Program-made: the position numbers and the translations under genes
The notes under the pieces: model-generated
What the model was told of the DNA's origin: nothing
The model's database searches: none
Seen by the model: the letters and a program-made list of their open reading frames with translations, nothing else
In this document: piece after piece, positions 53,801 to 64,000 of the stretch
Position numbering within the stretch: position 1 is the stretch's first letter
Layout: each line of letters starts with the position of its first letter
Origin: Phlyctochytrium arcticum
Lineage: Eukaryota; Chytridiomycota; Chytridiomycetes; Chytridiales; Chytridiaceae
Assembly (NCBI GenBank): GCA_025602905.1
Contig: JAHLKI010000015.1
Location: 124,001 to 188,000 of the forward strand
Length of the DNA stretch: 64,000 nucleotides
Direction of reading: 5' to 3'

Positions 53801-54792
53801 CATCATGTCCGATTTTGAGCTCCACCAGCTGTGTTGCAAATTCTCGGTAGGAGTTTTTTTGTTTATTGTTGAAATCCTCCGAGAAATTCTCAAATCATAC
53901 GTTTGTCAACAGTCGGTCAAAAAGCACAAATTAAATTCCAAACACTGGATGGATGCCGGAAAAGTCAAGAAGTTGGAAGAGTTGTTACAGGCCATGCAGG
54001 CAAATGGCGATCGAGCGCTTATTTTCAGTCAATTCGTCATGATGCTGGATGTGCTCGAGGCCGTGCTCGACACGCTGGGCGTGCGTTATTTGCGACTGGA
54101 TGGACGCACTAGTGTTACCGAAAGGTAAGATTTTTACATTGCCGGTGGTTGTTTGTTCCTTTTCTAAAATGCCCTTTTCGCGTGTTTGTTTAGACAAGCT
54201 CTAATTGATGAGTACAACACTAATATGGAGGTTACCGTGTTTCTGCTATCGACAAAGGCCGGCGGTTTCGGCATCAATCTGACGAGCGCGAACGTGGTTA
54301 TTATCTATGACTTGGTAAGGCTCCAGGCGATCTGGCGATTTGGCGACGTTCATGTGACTTATATATTTCATATAGGATTTTAATCCCCATAATGACGCGC
54401 AAGCTGAGGACCGAGCGCACCGAGTTGGACAGACACGGGATGTCCGAGTGATTAAACTTATTATGAAAGATACCGTCGAGGAACATATTTTGCGCCTCGC
54501 AACCGCCAAATTGAAGCTGGATGCCAAAGTCCAGCAACGGGATGAGATTACCGAGTTGGAAGATACCAAGAAACCTATAGCCAGAGGCCGTAAAGGAAAG
54601 TCAAAAGAAGGGGAAGATGCCGGTGCGGAAGGGCGAGAGTCCCGCGAATCAGAAGGTGAGCTTATGAAGATATAAAATGTGCAGTATTGTATATCATACT
54701 AACATGATGTATGTGTAATAGGTTCAGACCCGGTCATTGACGCCGATTTCCTTGACTTACTCAAGGCCGAGCTTACGACTACAAAGGAGTAA
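50843..54792 (+). CDS. FUN30: SNF2-family chromatin remodeler, Fun30/SMARCAD1 type
   Basis: Twelve exons: 50843-52499, 52562-52697, 52761-52896, 52957-53016, 53066-53239, 53297-53374, 53432-53689, 53751-53846, 53913-54124, 54194-54314, 54376-54655, 54722-54792; 1092 residues. All 11 introns (49-69 nt) keep frame; the last has a TACTAAC branch site. The N-terminus has a CUE-like ubiquitin-binding segment at about 203-250 ([17 protein letters not shown]), then acidic/Arg patches. Helicase motifs: DEMGLGKT (Lys about 521), DEGH (about 622), [55 protein letters not shown] plus split SNF2 core identifies the Fun30/SMARCAD1 group, nucleosome remodelers acting in heterochromatin and DNA-end resection. 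Confidence 0.92.
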
Positions 54793-54880
54793 TTGAACTA
54801 CAGAAGTAAAATCCCTAGAGCTTACTACTCGCGCCGTACTTGACTGCGAAAAAACATACTTTGTGTAAATTTGTTTATCC

Positions 54881-56144
54881 TTAATATTTTGGATGTGACT
54901 TACCGGCAAGTGCAGCAAAGACCTTTTGGGGCTCGCCACTGACGAATCTGGGATATTTCGTAAACGGTTAGCGACGTCCATTTTAGCAAGCGCGCAGATC
55001 ATACCGTTCGGTCAGCTCTGTGACATCGTTGTAGATACTCGCTACTTGTTGGTCCTTTGAAGAGTTGTTATCTTGGTAGTTCCACATATGATGACTGAAA
55101 CAAACCTTGAACGAGCTCCGTACTAATCTCTTGGTCGTAATGAGGGATGTGGGGTTGACTGTTTTGATGATTTTTCGCAGAGTGTCGTTCACTTTGTCCT
55201 GGAAACCATCAGCCGGGAATATTTGGCTTGCGAAAGGATCAGTTTACGTGAGATCGGAGAAAGATCAACATCGAGTTACTCACTTTACAAATTTCATCGC
55301 CTCCAGTTCTCGGGCATCAAATTTCTGTGAGAATAGCTGAAGCGATGGTTAGGTCTCCGCCATTTGCTCCTCAATTGCAGGCTATACCAATGCTTCCATG
55401 GCCTTTGAGTACCCCATTCGTTTGGCTAGCATAAAGGAAGAGCCGCCTTCTGGGGAGATGGCGAGAGCACTAAAGGGCACATGCAATGTCGCATTTTCGG
55501 CCGCGTAGATGATGTCGGCATGGCTAATCAAAGCTTGGGTGATGATCCATCAGAGGTCAAGTAACGAAGAAACTTTTGGCTCCTACCAGCAGCTACGCCC
55601 ACTACAGGTCCATTCAGGGCTACCACCAAGATTTTTGGATGATTAGCCATCGCCAGCGCTGCGCGTACTAAGGTACCATCGAAGCGACGGCGGTAATACG
55701 CCCGGGTTGCATCCTGGTCTGACACCGGTGGCGGGGGAACGGTAGGAGTCGACGTTACATCTGCTCCACTTGAAATGCATTGCGATCAGTTTGACTTTCA
55801 AGCAAACGTTTAAGTCATCAGTGTGGCTACCTGCAAAAATAGCGTCCGTTGGCCGTGATGAGAGTCAAGGCAACATGTGGATCTGCAGCTAATAGATCCC
55901 ACGTCTGCTATTAGAGAACAAATCGGATGTCAGGGTGTACCATCTGGAACCTACCTGCTCTGTCCAAGGCAACAGGGAGCTCATTGTACATTTCATCGGA
56001 CAACGCATTGAGCTGTTTGGGGCGATTTAACGTGATGGTGCCTAACCAAAGTGGTGAGTCTATTGCCACGCCATATGCAAAAGAAGAAAAGTACATACAT
56101 ATTCCCTCGGAAACCTGGTAGATGATTGTAGTGAATGCATTCAT
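54881..56144 (-). CDS. Enoyl-CoA isomerase (ECI1-like), crotonase family
   Basis: Nine exons on the minus strand: 56144-56099, 56041-55955, 55888-55831, 55768-55587, 55533-55388, 55336-55284, 55226-55106, 55054-55005, 54947-54881; 269 residues. Introns are 51-66 nt. The 51-nt intron 55105-55055 is in frame and could be retained. Motifs: ITLNRPKQLNALSDEM, ANGRYFCSGADV (oxyanion loop), NGPVVGVAAAL (second oxyanion turn), and SPEGGSS with the Glu that acts as catalytic base in delta3,delta2-enoyl-CoA isomerases. The C-terminus FVSGEPQKVFAALAGKSHPKY is typical of the fungal type but ends in PKY rather than a PTS1 tripeptide, so peroxisomal targeting is not evident. It acts in beta-oxidation of unsaturated fatty acids. 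Confidence 0.88.
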
Positions 56145-56362
56145 TTTATTTGTAGATTCCAACTTGTAGACTCCAACTTTCGCAATGGCGAGGACAAACG
56201 GAGCGGCGGGAGCGGCGGAGCCCAGATGGCCATTCTACAACGGTTGAAAGTTTAGCCGATTGAGCTGACGTTTGTGGCGCAGGTGGTGGACGAAGTATTC
56301 TGCGCAGCAACTCGAGCAAGGATTGGAGAGCATAATCATGGTTATATGATGATTGACTCTAT
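56145..56362. other. Short gap between two minus-strand genes
   Basis: Promoter of the isomerase and 3' end of the next gene. No coding sequence on the minus strand. Confidence 0.4.
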
Positions 56363-59300
56363 CTAAACTTCATGCGCATCTATGGGTACAGGCTTTACAT
56401 TCTCTTCAAACGAAACATGCGGGCCATTTGGTGGATGACTGGTGTCGACGGCAGATGATCTGGCATCAGTTGGTAAATGCAAATGGTTAGCGTAACTCGC
56501 CTTTTCTGAGCTCAACATGTCGGATGTTTTGATAACTTGGCTTGACATATGTTTTTTGCTACCGTCAGCTTCTGATGTGGTGGCTCGGCGCGGACGACCT
56601 TCTGAAGCTGAGGTACTGCGTGATGAGTTTACAGCAGCTTCAGGTCGCTGCAGCCCGAGTTGAAACAGCCTTGCATCGACGAGATATTTTTCTCGTCGGT
56701 ATAGTTTTCGAAGTCGGAACCAACCAAATGCATCTTTGGCGTAGCTTGCAAACTGGCAAAACCTTTTGTTAGTGTCTGTCATCATGTGAAACCTGTTGAG
56801 ATGAAAATCATACCACAAGACAGTTGAAGCCAAAGGAAATCATGAGTGAGAGATCTGTGAGAGGAATTGCGGTTGAGTTCTCAGTACAGAATCATTAAAA
56901 ATCATGACTATACCTATGCCTTGCTCTTTTCCCACGAGAATGTTGATAACAAAGAGGGGCAATCCTTTTAAGGCTCCGGGAACTGCCACGAGAATAGAAA
57001 TGGCCACTTCTTGTTCCAATGTTCGCAAATGGAGTAACGCATTTTGTAATTCGTCGTCAACTTGTGCTTCCCTGATACGCTGAAGTGCATCCAAGGACGT
57101 CGACTTGAGTCCAGAAGCAACCAGTTGGATGCCTACCTTTCGGATTCTGAACAGTGCATAAATGTTGTACAGTCGCAGGCACGCGGAAACCAATGTGATG
57201 CTGGGATATAGCCTAGTAAGCCGCGAGTGCCGGGGTGAGATGCAGGTTAATCAACTTACAAGGTTCCAAAGATGCATGCTGCAATAAAAGCTACTTTGTA
57301 CTTGTTATCGCCGTGAACGCCCATCAGTGCCACCCTGCACTCGCATATCAGTACAAATGCAAAGATGCTGAAGTCGAAAATGAGGTATAGTACCAGTCAA
57401 TTGCAACATCCCCGGACTCAAAGGCAATCAAGAAAAGAGAGACCACGATGTCTTGTGCAAGATGATTCACCTCCACATTTGCTTTCATCCTGTCGAAAAA
57501 TCAGCTCTTATCACTCTGTTTCATTGCAAGGCTGCCTACCCTCCGCGTTTGCGATTTCCCATTTGACGTCGACGAACAGCCATCATCCTGCGTCTGAAAA
57601 CTTGATTTAGCCAGAAGTCACCTCTTTTTCAGTATCGTCTCATACCGGTGCACGTAATAAGCTCCGCCAGCCGCTACGGAAATAACCCCTACCACGACTC
57701 CAATGATGATTTTCATATCTGGGCCCGAGTTGTTGGCAGCGGCTATTCACTTGTTTTAGGCCGAGTTCAATGTTCTTTAGCACATTATCATTGTGACTTA
57801 CGATTACAGGTAGCACCATTCCAAGCGAAATTAACGTCACATTGGCATACACTGGCCGATTTGCGCAGTCGTCCTCCATCGCACTGCATACACCGATTCT
57901 GTCCCTCGGTATCGGCAAAATAACCATCGGGGCATGGTTGACAGTCCTCTGAGCTGATATCCGCCGCCACCGTGCCTACCGGACAAATGGTGCATTGAAG
58001 GTCACCCTTACTGGAAAAATATCCTGCGGAACATGTGACGCAAGCATCAGAGCCCAAGTAGTACCCGCCTGGGCACCAGGCATCGGAGGTGTACTTGAAA
58101 GCCAGTCCCTGTCCTGAGTGAGGTGATTGTCCGGTCAGGTGGATGGTGACAGCCTGGGTATTGGCTACATTGTATGTTTTTGGGATCGCTGATTTGTTAT
58201 AGATTGTGCGATCTTGCATATCCTTTATTATGAGGAAGTCGGTGCTGTTATTCAAAGCACTTTCGCTGGAGCCTGTAAAGTCCAGATATATGGAACGGGG
58301 AGTCGGGGAGCTTCCGCCGAGAGAGGGAACCAAATGCCACTCCGCCTCTGTGCGATGCCGATATCCTGACAAGAGTTGAGCCTTCGGGAATCATAGAGGC
58401 ACTTAAAATCATTACCTGGGGCGCATATATCAGTCAAGGTTCCGCTCGAGTTACTTGAGGAGCTCTCAAGGACATAAGAACACAATCCTGTCAGAGGAGG
58501 GTCCCTAGATTCCACAATTCGTCCCACCGATGGCAGCGGTAAGGGAGAGTTTGCCTGTAATAGATATCATTGAGCCCGCGCATTAACTTCTGTTCTCGTG
58601 AACGACTCACAGTAATGTATTCCTTCAGCACCACGTCGAGCTGTGGGCCGGCATCGAACGCTGCAAGAGCCTTCGTTTTAAACATGGAGTATCCATCTCC
58701 TCCTCCTCTTAAGTAGTCCGTGACACATAGTTTGTAAATGCTATTCGGATCCAGTGGGACGTATACTGGAGTATTGCCCACCTTGCGCAGTATGTTTATG
58801 GCCGTGACGCGAAAATTGTCTGGATTTGAAGGATTCCATTGAACCTGTAGTCCACCCACTTGTGGGAATCGACCGGTGTTTATACTTTTGTTCACGTAGG
58901 AGAGCCCGTTGTTCATTGCATCAATTATATCAGCGCCTCTGCAAAATGGGTTAATTATGATTCGCGAGTGCTGCGCAAAGTAGCTACGTACGCGATGCTT
59001 AACGTGGCGATCGTATTTCTATTTGGGAGAGCCGCCATGTAGTCAAGTGAGGTCAAGTTGCCTGCCGGTAACGATTTGCGGATACCTCCTCCATTGGTGA
59101 ATGCAGCATCGCACGCGTCACCCATCTTCCACAGAATGCTATCGGCAAGAGCGGATCCGGCGGAGCACTCTTTGTATCTACATATCATGGGCGTCGGCAC
59201 TTGTGTCGCATCTAATTCACTTATGGTACTTCCGCTAACGTCGCCCAAGGCAGTCAAGACGGGGGCAAGATCTACTTCGAGCTGCGCACTCATAGTAGGA

Positions 59301-60489
59301 TTCGGAGGCACACAATTGGGCAGTGGGGATGCGTCGCCTTGACAAGTCATTACCGTATCAACGCCCCCAGAGTAGGTAGACACTGTTCCGTTAATAAATC
59401 GAACATTTAACCGCCCAACCCCTCGATATCCACTCAAGGCGGTCAGGTCATTGATGATGAGAACTTTATTCCCTGGAACGGAATGTGGGTGGAACGAACT
59501 TGTCAGGAGAAGCAACAGTTGCACTTACCGGTAGGTCCATTGACAACCATTGGATAGATAGAGTTGTCAAGTGTGTCTTCGGTATAGATGATATCAATTC
59601 CAGGAATGGTGGCAGCGATTTTGCGATCCAGAGCAATTTCATTATTGCCAGAGAATGCAATGACAATGTCTGGCTCCTCGGAAAACAAAAGATTCTCCAT
59701 AAGCTTTTTCGTGGCAGCTAGCGGCTCTTCTAGGCGAATTTGATTTCCACCTCCGGCTGTTGTAAAGCACTGTGTGCGCGTGCACATGTCCAAACTTTGG
59801 TAAGATACTATGATGACTTTAGTCGTTACGCCTGCATCGTCAAATAGAAGCGTCCGATAAGGTACAATATAGTCTGCTAGGTTGATTGACTTGGAAACAA
59901 GAACGTTAGAGCCAATACAGTTTTTTCCAAAGGTAGTATTTGCAAGAAATTTGTCACTATAGGCCCCTGGCCCATAGAACAAATCTCGTGTTCCGACTGT
60001 GATGTATTGCACGCCAATGTCGTCAAGATATCTACGCTCCTTTGCACCTATCACGGCAGACGAAGTTAAGGCCTTACATTTCCAAAAAATAAAGTAAAAA
60101 TAAAATGTTTACCTTGATAAAATTGAGAGAAAATGGAAAATCCTAGGGCGTTTGTTCCATGAAGAGTGATGTTATGCGAATTCGCGGGAAGTGCGGCCTG
60201 GATCAAAATTTCTCAATGATTATTCGATTATCACCTCTGTCTTCGAGCTTACCTTCAAATTGCCTACAGCCGTCTTTAATGCTGCATATCCTCCAAAGTT
60301 TCGATTCGTGCCATTGACTGGATAGGTGGTGTAGTTCGGATTTGTTCCGGACATGTGAATGATGGTCAAGTCGAAGATTTTGTCGGTAGCAGCAACTTGT
60401 ATGGGCCATAGTGACAAGTGTAAAACCGAGAACCAACAGAAAACAAGTGTCCACTTGTGAAAAGTCTGCATGAAGTTTTTGTGTTGCAT
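56363..60489 (-). CDS. 5'-nucleotidase-like receptor-type membrane protein, catalytic motifs lost
   Basis: Fourteen exons on the minus strand: 60489-60253, 60197-60113, 60047-59529, 59472-58992, 58938-58611, 58554-58416, 58365-57802, 57742-57646, 57593-57540, 57489-57394, 57334-57260, 57212-56914, 56854-56814, 56752-56363; 1134 residues. Order: signal peptide; metallophosphatase-like domain to about 280; 5'-nucleotidase C-terminal domain about 345-540 (TNGGGIRKSLPAGNLT, YRPLDP-like VPLDPNSIY, RGGGDGYSMF); a CUB-like stretch; Cys-rich ephrin-receptor-like repeats about 695-780; a helix at about 793-813 (IIIGVVVGVVSVAAGGAYYV); then about four more hydrophobic segments and a Ser-rich cytosolic tail. 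The usual metal ligands look absent: NDVH reads MSGT, GNHE reads TRDL, GHSH reads EDTL. Start could also be 60471. Enzyme activity is doubtful. Confidence 0.82.
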
Positions 60490-60917
60490 GTCAAAACTGA
60501 GGGACGGTCTGACTTTACCGACATGGCCCCTTATATAAACGTCTTTTTGAATACTAACGAGATCATTCCTTCCAATTCTGTTTTTTGTTTCCACTTCTAA
60601 AATTAGAATGTTCAAGCTAAACTCAAATTCTAGAAGTGTACTTAGAACTAAACAGAGCACTAATTGTGTTTAGAATGAAATATATGAGGTTTGAAAGAGA
60701 GACTATTGCCCAAAGCGCTCAATCTGCCATAGTCTTCTCTCACCTCCCCCAAAACCGGAGAGGGCTTAGCGGGCCGCGGCGGTGGTTGGAGATGGGATCC
60801 TGGTTGGCCATCGGACTCGCTGGTACCTTGTTGCGTGACCGCCGGACTGAATGAAGTCATTGATGGAAAGGTTGGTCGGATCGGATGATTTGTAGGGAGG
60901 ATTTGGACCGTAGATTA
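60490..60917. other. Intergenic
   Basis: Promoter of the 5'-nucleotidase-like gene and 3' flank of the small gene upstream. No supported gene. Confidence 0.35.
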
Positions 60918-61233
60918 CTAGATTTCGTGCATGCGCTCCAACATCTCATCGGCAGTTACTCTGGGAGCGTTGGGGGCGCGTGGCAATCTTGTAAATATGG
61001 CCTTATGAAGAGCTTTCGCGGTCTCTTCGAAAGTCGTGTCCTGCGAAGGTTGTTGCTCTTTCTGGTTTCCGGACATCTTGGCTGCCTGTACTGTATACCC
61101 CGGAAAACGAAATGAGATGAAAAAATGAGTATTCCGACCCATTTTGAACTTCTTTACACTTACCATAGCAAATGGGAAGACGCTGTGGACAAAATGGCAC
61201 GGGCTGCTTTTTTAATCCGACTCGAGTAGACAT
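60918..61233 (-). CDS. Small unknown protein, two exons
   Basis: Exons 61233-61164 and 61090-60918 give 80 residues. The intron (61163-61091, GTAAGT...ACAG) is 73 nt and keeps the frame from a basic N-terminus (MSTRVGLKKQ) into a hydrophilic helical segment (TFEETAKALHKAIFTRL) and a C-terminal helix (TADEMLERMHEI). I do not recognise the family. The Arg/Lys-rich start might be a mitochondrial signal. Using the second AG (61086) as acceptor would change frame. The open frame of exon 2 also extends upstream through the intron, so an unspliced form is possible. Confidence 0.45.
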
Positions 61234-62220
61234 TGTCAAGCTTACGCCAGGCCACGCAATACATCACGCGTGACGAGTGGGAGTCTTCTATAGCGATGGT
61301 CGTAGCAGTAAGCAAGAGATGTTCTGCAGGAAGAGCAGCAAACTGACATTATTGTCGCCAAAACTCCATGCGTTGAAAAGCCTATGCATGCGGCTTTCAT
61401 CTTTCCTGCCTTTGATCGTAGAAATAAAAGTTATTGCAGAGTGGGAACTCTCCCACTTGTAAAAATTAAGATCGTCAATAATCAAGTACAAATATGGAAA
61501 ATTCAAGTAGAGCGTGAATGAAATCTTGAAGCACTTCAATCATTGCGAACTACCGTGTTATCAAAGCGCCAGATTTTGTCGGTGGCAGCAGCTGTCACAG
61601 TGATTCAGAACTGGCGTAAAATGTCTTGCGACGACTTCACCACCCACCTTTGATCTACCAGACGGGACTCCACTTCTTGCATTCTGCAGGGCTAGCTCGC
61701 CACTTGATTCCCTCGCTTCGATCGCCTTCAAAGGCTCGTTGCCATGCGCCCCAAACTCGTCTTCTGCTCAAAAGCCGGCCACGGTAACGGTGGCAGAAGG
61801 CAGTAGTTGGGCGGCGCTCGGCACACGTTGTCGTGAAGCGGCACAGTCAAGGCAGGGATCATATTCAACATGATTCCAGCGGTTATAACTTGTGGGATTA
61901 CATAAGGATTGAGACTCCGATGGGGGTAAAGAGGGATATATCGGTGGGAAGGGAAAGGGGACTTGTTCTTTAGCTAGCATTACCCAGCAGTGTACTATAC
62001 AGTGAGCCTTTACAAAAATAAACCAAGACCAATAATCAGAAATCCAATACCACCAGCTGGTTTCTCCGAAAGAACCCTAATTCCACGACAACGTGGCCCA
62101 CTAGGGGGATTGATTGCGGTGACGGCTTGCGCTGTCACGGCTGCTGAATTGGCCAAAGCCTGTGCTGGGAGTGGGGGCGGCGCTAGAGGGATGGGGACGA
62201 TGCCGGTCGGAGGAAGGTTA
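61234..62220. other. Gene-poor stretch
   Basis: Open frames of 60-90 codons on both strands (for example 61768-61980 minus, 62010-62243 minus) have no recognised family. The minus frame at 62010-62243 is Ala/Pro-rich, ends in a hydrophobic tail, and overlaps the 3' end of the F-box-like sequence. Confidence 0.3.
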
Positions 62221-62690
62221 GTTGCCAACGTCGACCTCTGCATGAAATTGGGCAGGGACTGATTTTGTGATAATATAAGCAGTCATCGGCAGGGTTCCTT
62301 TCAAAATTCCATTTCGCGGTAGCTGTTTCGTCCCAAATTGCAAATTGCGGTTGGCGGCAATGAAGATTTCATCATGTCGGACAGGTTGGGCCCACTGCCT
62401 TTCGCTTGGATCGACAGATGCGATGAGTATTTGGCGCCCGCTTGATCGTATAGGAAACCGAGATGGTGGGGGTGGTGTGTATTGCATTCGATGTATTGCA
62501 TAAGCGTAGTGTTGGACAAAAACCCGCTGCCAGATAGCTTGGTCTTGACAGATGATGTGCCAATCTCTGCACACCTTTGTCATCCGAATGAAAGAGCCAT
62601 AACTTGTGACAGCAGGAAGGAGGATGTGCAGCCAGCATCAATTCGGGTGGTAAATGTTGGATCGTGAACTGTCGAGGGGGCGTAATTGAG
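62221..62690 (-). pseudogene. F-box-like gene with frameshift in the F-box
   Basis: The minus strand encodes QHLPPELM (start of an F-box), then after a frame change LHILLPAVTSY, MTKVCRDWHIICQDQAIWQRVF, matching the LP.E....I......L......VC..W.....D...W pattern of F-box domains. The two parts join if four bases (CTGG) near 62620 are skipped; no intron fits. The downstream frame runs about 90 more residues to a stop near 62221. No ATG was seen ahead of QHLPPEL. A sequencing error could also explain the shift. Confidence 0.45.
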
Positions 62691-62760
62691 TGTGTTGTTG
62701 AGTGTGTGTTGTGGATTGAGTGTGTTGTTGAGTCTTCTGAGTGTGTTGAGTTTGTTGCCG
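62683..62760 (+). repeat. Minisatellite of TTGAGTGTG-type units
   Basis: Imperfect tandem array built from TTGAGTGTG(TTG) units, eight or so copies with small variations. It lies directly before the F-box-like remnant (minus strand). Confidence 0.7.
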
Positions 62761-62996
62761 TATCATTCCATTTGTGCGCGGATTGTTTGAAACCATGGAG
62801 TGTTTTGAGAGCTTGCAGACATTTGTCTTTGGGGATGTCGATCCTTTCGGGGGTTTCAGATAGAGCAGCTCTTTCCTCCAGGCTTGGAGTTGAGGGGAAC
62901 CCTCGCTGGTTTCTTTGGTAAATTACTTGCTTTACAATCTTTCATTTCACAAGGTTGGTATTGGGTTTCTATTTAGGCTGTTCTGGTTTCTGTTAT

Positions 62997-63043
62997 TGTC
63001 ACAGTGCGCAGTATTCTTGACAAGAATACTGCGCACTGTGACA
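62997..63043. other. Perfect 22-bp inverted repeat with 3-base loop
   Basis: Left arm 62997-63018 begins TGTCACAGTGCG, loop GAC at 63019-63021, right arm 63022-63043 ends CGCACTGTGACA. Every arm position pairs. There is no coding sequence around it. It could form a very stable hairpin in RNA or a cruciform in DNA. Confidence 0.95.
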
Positions 63044-63860
63044 TAATTACGCAGTCAATGTCGGCGCCAGCATGTTTCTTGTTGGCAATAGACGATGTCG
63101 TTGACGATGAGCTTGGTTGCATCAGTGGTGAAAAGCAGTTTGTAAACTGCGGGAATTCAAATAAGCTCTTGAGGACGCAGTAGTATCACGGCATCCCAAT
63201 GCTTCCAAATGATTGATGGCAATGCAGGACGATAATAACATAGTTCTTCTTCCTGTATCTGATTAGCCGTTGCCGTAGCCAAAGGTCTGCATCGAAGTCT
63301 TGACTTCCGCCGCATCCCGACAAGCTAAAAACGGCCCATACTATCATTCAAACTAAAGATTTGTCAGACGTAAGTCACCTTGATCCAATTGTTCACAATC
63401 TCATGCAAGCCTCGGTCAAAGATGATTATTACGGGAGGATTGCGGAGATTCGAGATCAAGATCTGTCGAGATCTGCTCGAAAGTCGAAAGAGTTTGGCAG
63501 TGATGAGTTGGAGGGGGTGGCAGGCGGTTAGGAATGGTGATGATGTGGATGTAGGGGAGGTGTTGGGAGGATTGAATGATTGAGTGAGTGAGTGTTATTA
63601 GGGGGTTTCAAAATCAGAATTGAGGCTCAAGTCTTGAACGTTACACCGGTTTGAATCCAGGTGTCACAGGCCCCTCCATTTGGTGTAGCTTTAGTTTACT
63701 AGTAAAATCGCCAGAGTTGAGCTGCGCAGCACAACTTGAAAAAAGGGCCGCCAGGCACGCATTTTGCTCCCTGTCGCGCGTTTTACACCCATTTCGCGAC
63801 ATCATCTCTCATCCATCTCCATCTCAAAATCCACACACTTTCCTCTCAAACAACACCAAA
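63044..63860. other. Intergenic with promoter of the last gene
   Basis: A (GAGT)n run sits at about 63583-63594. The last 70 bases before 63861 are C/T-rich with CATCTC repeats, like a fungal 5' leader. No supported gene. Confidence 0.35.
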
Positions 63861-64000
63861 ATGCCCCGCAAAAGCAAGCGACAGCAGACGATAGAACAAA
63901 TCGAAGATCTCGCTCTCGCCAATGTCTTAGCCGAAGCACTTACGATCGAGCCAGAAAGCGACGACTCGCTTTCGAGCGACGAAGATGGCAACTCCAGTGG
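63861..64000 (+). CDS. Unknown protein, 3' partial
   Basis: ATG at 63861 in good context (CACCAAAATGCC) opens a frame to the window end, 46 residues. It starts basic (MPRKSKRQQT), then a helix (IEQIEDLALANVLAEAL), then an acidic Ser/Asp-rich segment. Too short to assign. A nuclear protein or the N-terminus of a transposon-derived gene would both fit. Confidence 0.5.
   Translation, partial: MPRKSKRQQTIEQIEDLALANVLAEALTIEPESDDSLSSDEDGNSS

Noticed and set aside
54297..54376. Retained reading through Fun30 intron 10
   Set aside because: Reading on gives unrelated sequence and a stop, while splicing restores the conserved [18 protein letters not shown] helicase block.
63630..63675. tRNA-like T arm (ACACCGGTTTGAATCCAGGT)
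   Set aside because: Resembles a B box, but no A box or matching acceptor strand lies about 75 bases upstream, and the stem pairs poorly.
1..64000. CRISPR arrays, bacterial operons, rRNA
   Set aside because: No regularly spaced direct repeats or rRNA-like sequence were seen; gene structure is eukaryotic.

Overview
This looks like nuclear DNA of a fungus. It has compact genes, many short GT-AG introns (about 47-73 nt, some with CTRAY-like branch points), and short intergenic gaps in the gene-rich parts. The gene set is fungal: a Skg3/Caf120-type PH protein, a fused biotin-synthesis gene, a cytosolic acetyl-CoA carboxylase and a Fun30 remodeler. A possible JHY-like ciliary protein would fit a zoosporic lineage such as Chytridiomycota, but that is inference. 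I joined exons by hand using splice consensus, frame continuity and recovered family motifs. All gene models are therefore predictions.

Layout. 0-5 kb: 3' part of a PH-domain gene. 5-9 kb: decayed mobile DNA (DDE transposase remnant, PD-(D/E)XK-like gene fragment, Ty3-type RNase H remnant). 9.2-10.7 kb: type II membrane protein with an FkbM-like domain. 11-15.4 kb: divergent biotin pair, BIO2 (5 exons) and a DTBS/DAPA-aminotransferase fusion (6 exons). 15.5-17.8 kb: MTFP1 homolog and a Gln/Pro-rich, possibly JHY-like protein. 18-26 kb: gene-poor region with four copies of a small unknown protein family inside a diverged segmental duplication, a decayed T5orf172-like gene, a dispersed repeat and a possible GAPDH fragment. 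26.4-31.4 kb: intronless P4-ATPase. 31.7-38.9 kb: intronless acetyl-CoA carboxylase, convergent with it. 40.8-44.6 kb: BTB protein and a GPI-anchored HET-C/zinc-PLC-like secreted protein. 44.6-48.2 kb: more degenerate copies of the dispersed repeat. 48.2-50.5 kb: ankyrin-RCC1-BTB protein. 50.8-54.8 kb: Fun30/SMARCAD1 (12 exons). 54.9-56.1 kb: enoyl-CoA isomerase (9 exons). 56.4-60.5 kb: a 14-exon 5'-nucleotidase-like receptor-type membrane protein. 60.9-64 kb: small protein, frameshifted F-box gene, 22-bp perfect hairpin, and the start of another gene.

How the genes relate. The biotin pair makes the cofactor used by acetyl-CoA carboxylase 16 kb away. The two BTB genes at 40.8 and 48.2 kb look like the C- and N-terminal halves of one IBtk-type protein, lying on opposite strands with their would-be junction ends facing away from each other. 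An inversion of about 7.4 kb would explain this. The 5'-nucleotidase-like protein keeps its C-terminal nucleotidase domain and gains Cys-rich and membrane segments, but appears to have lost the metal-binding motifs of the catalytic domain.
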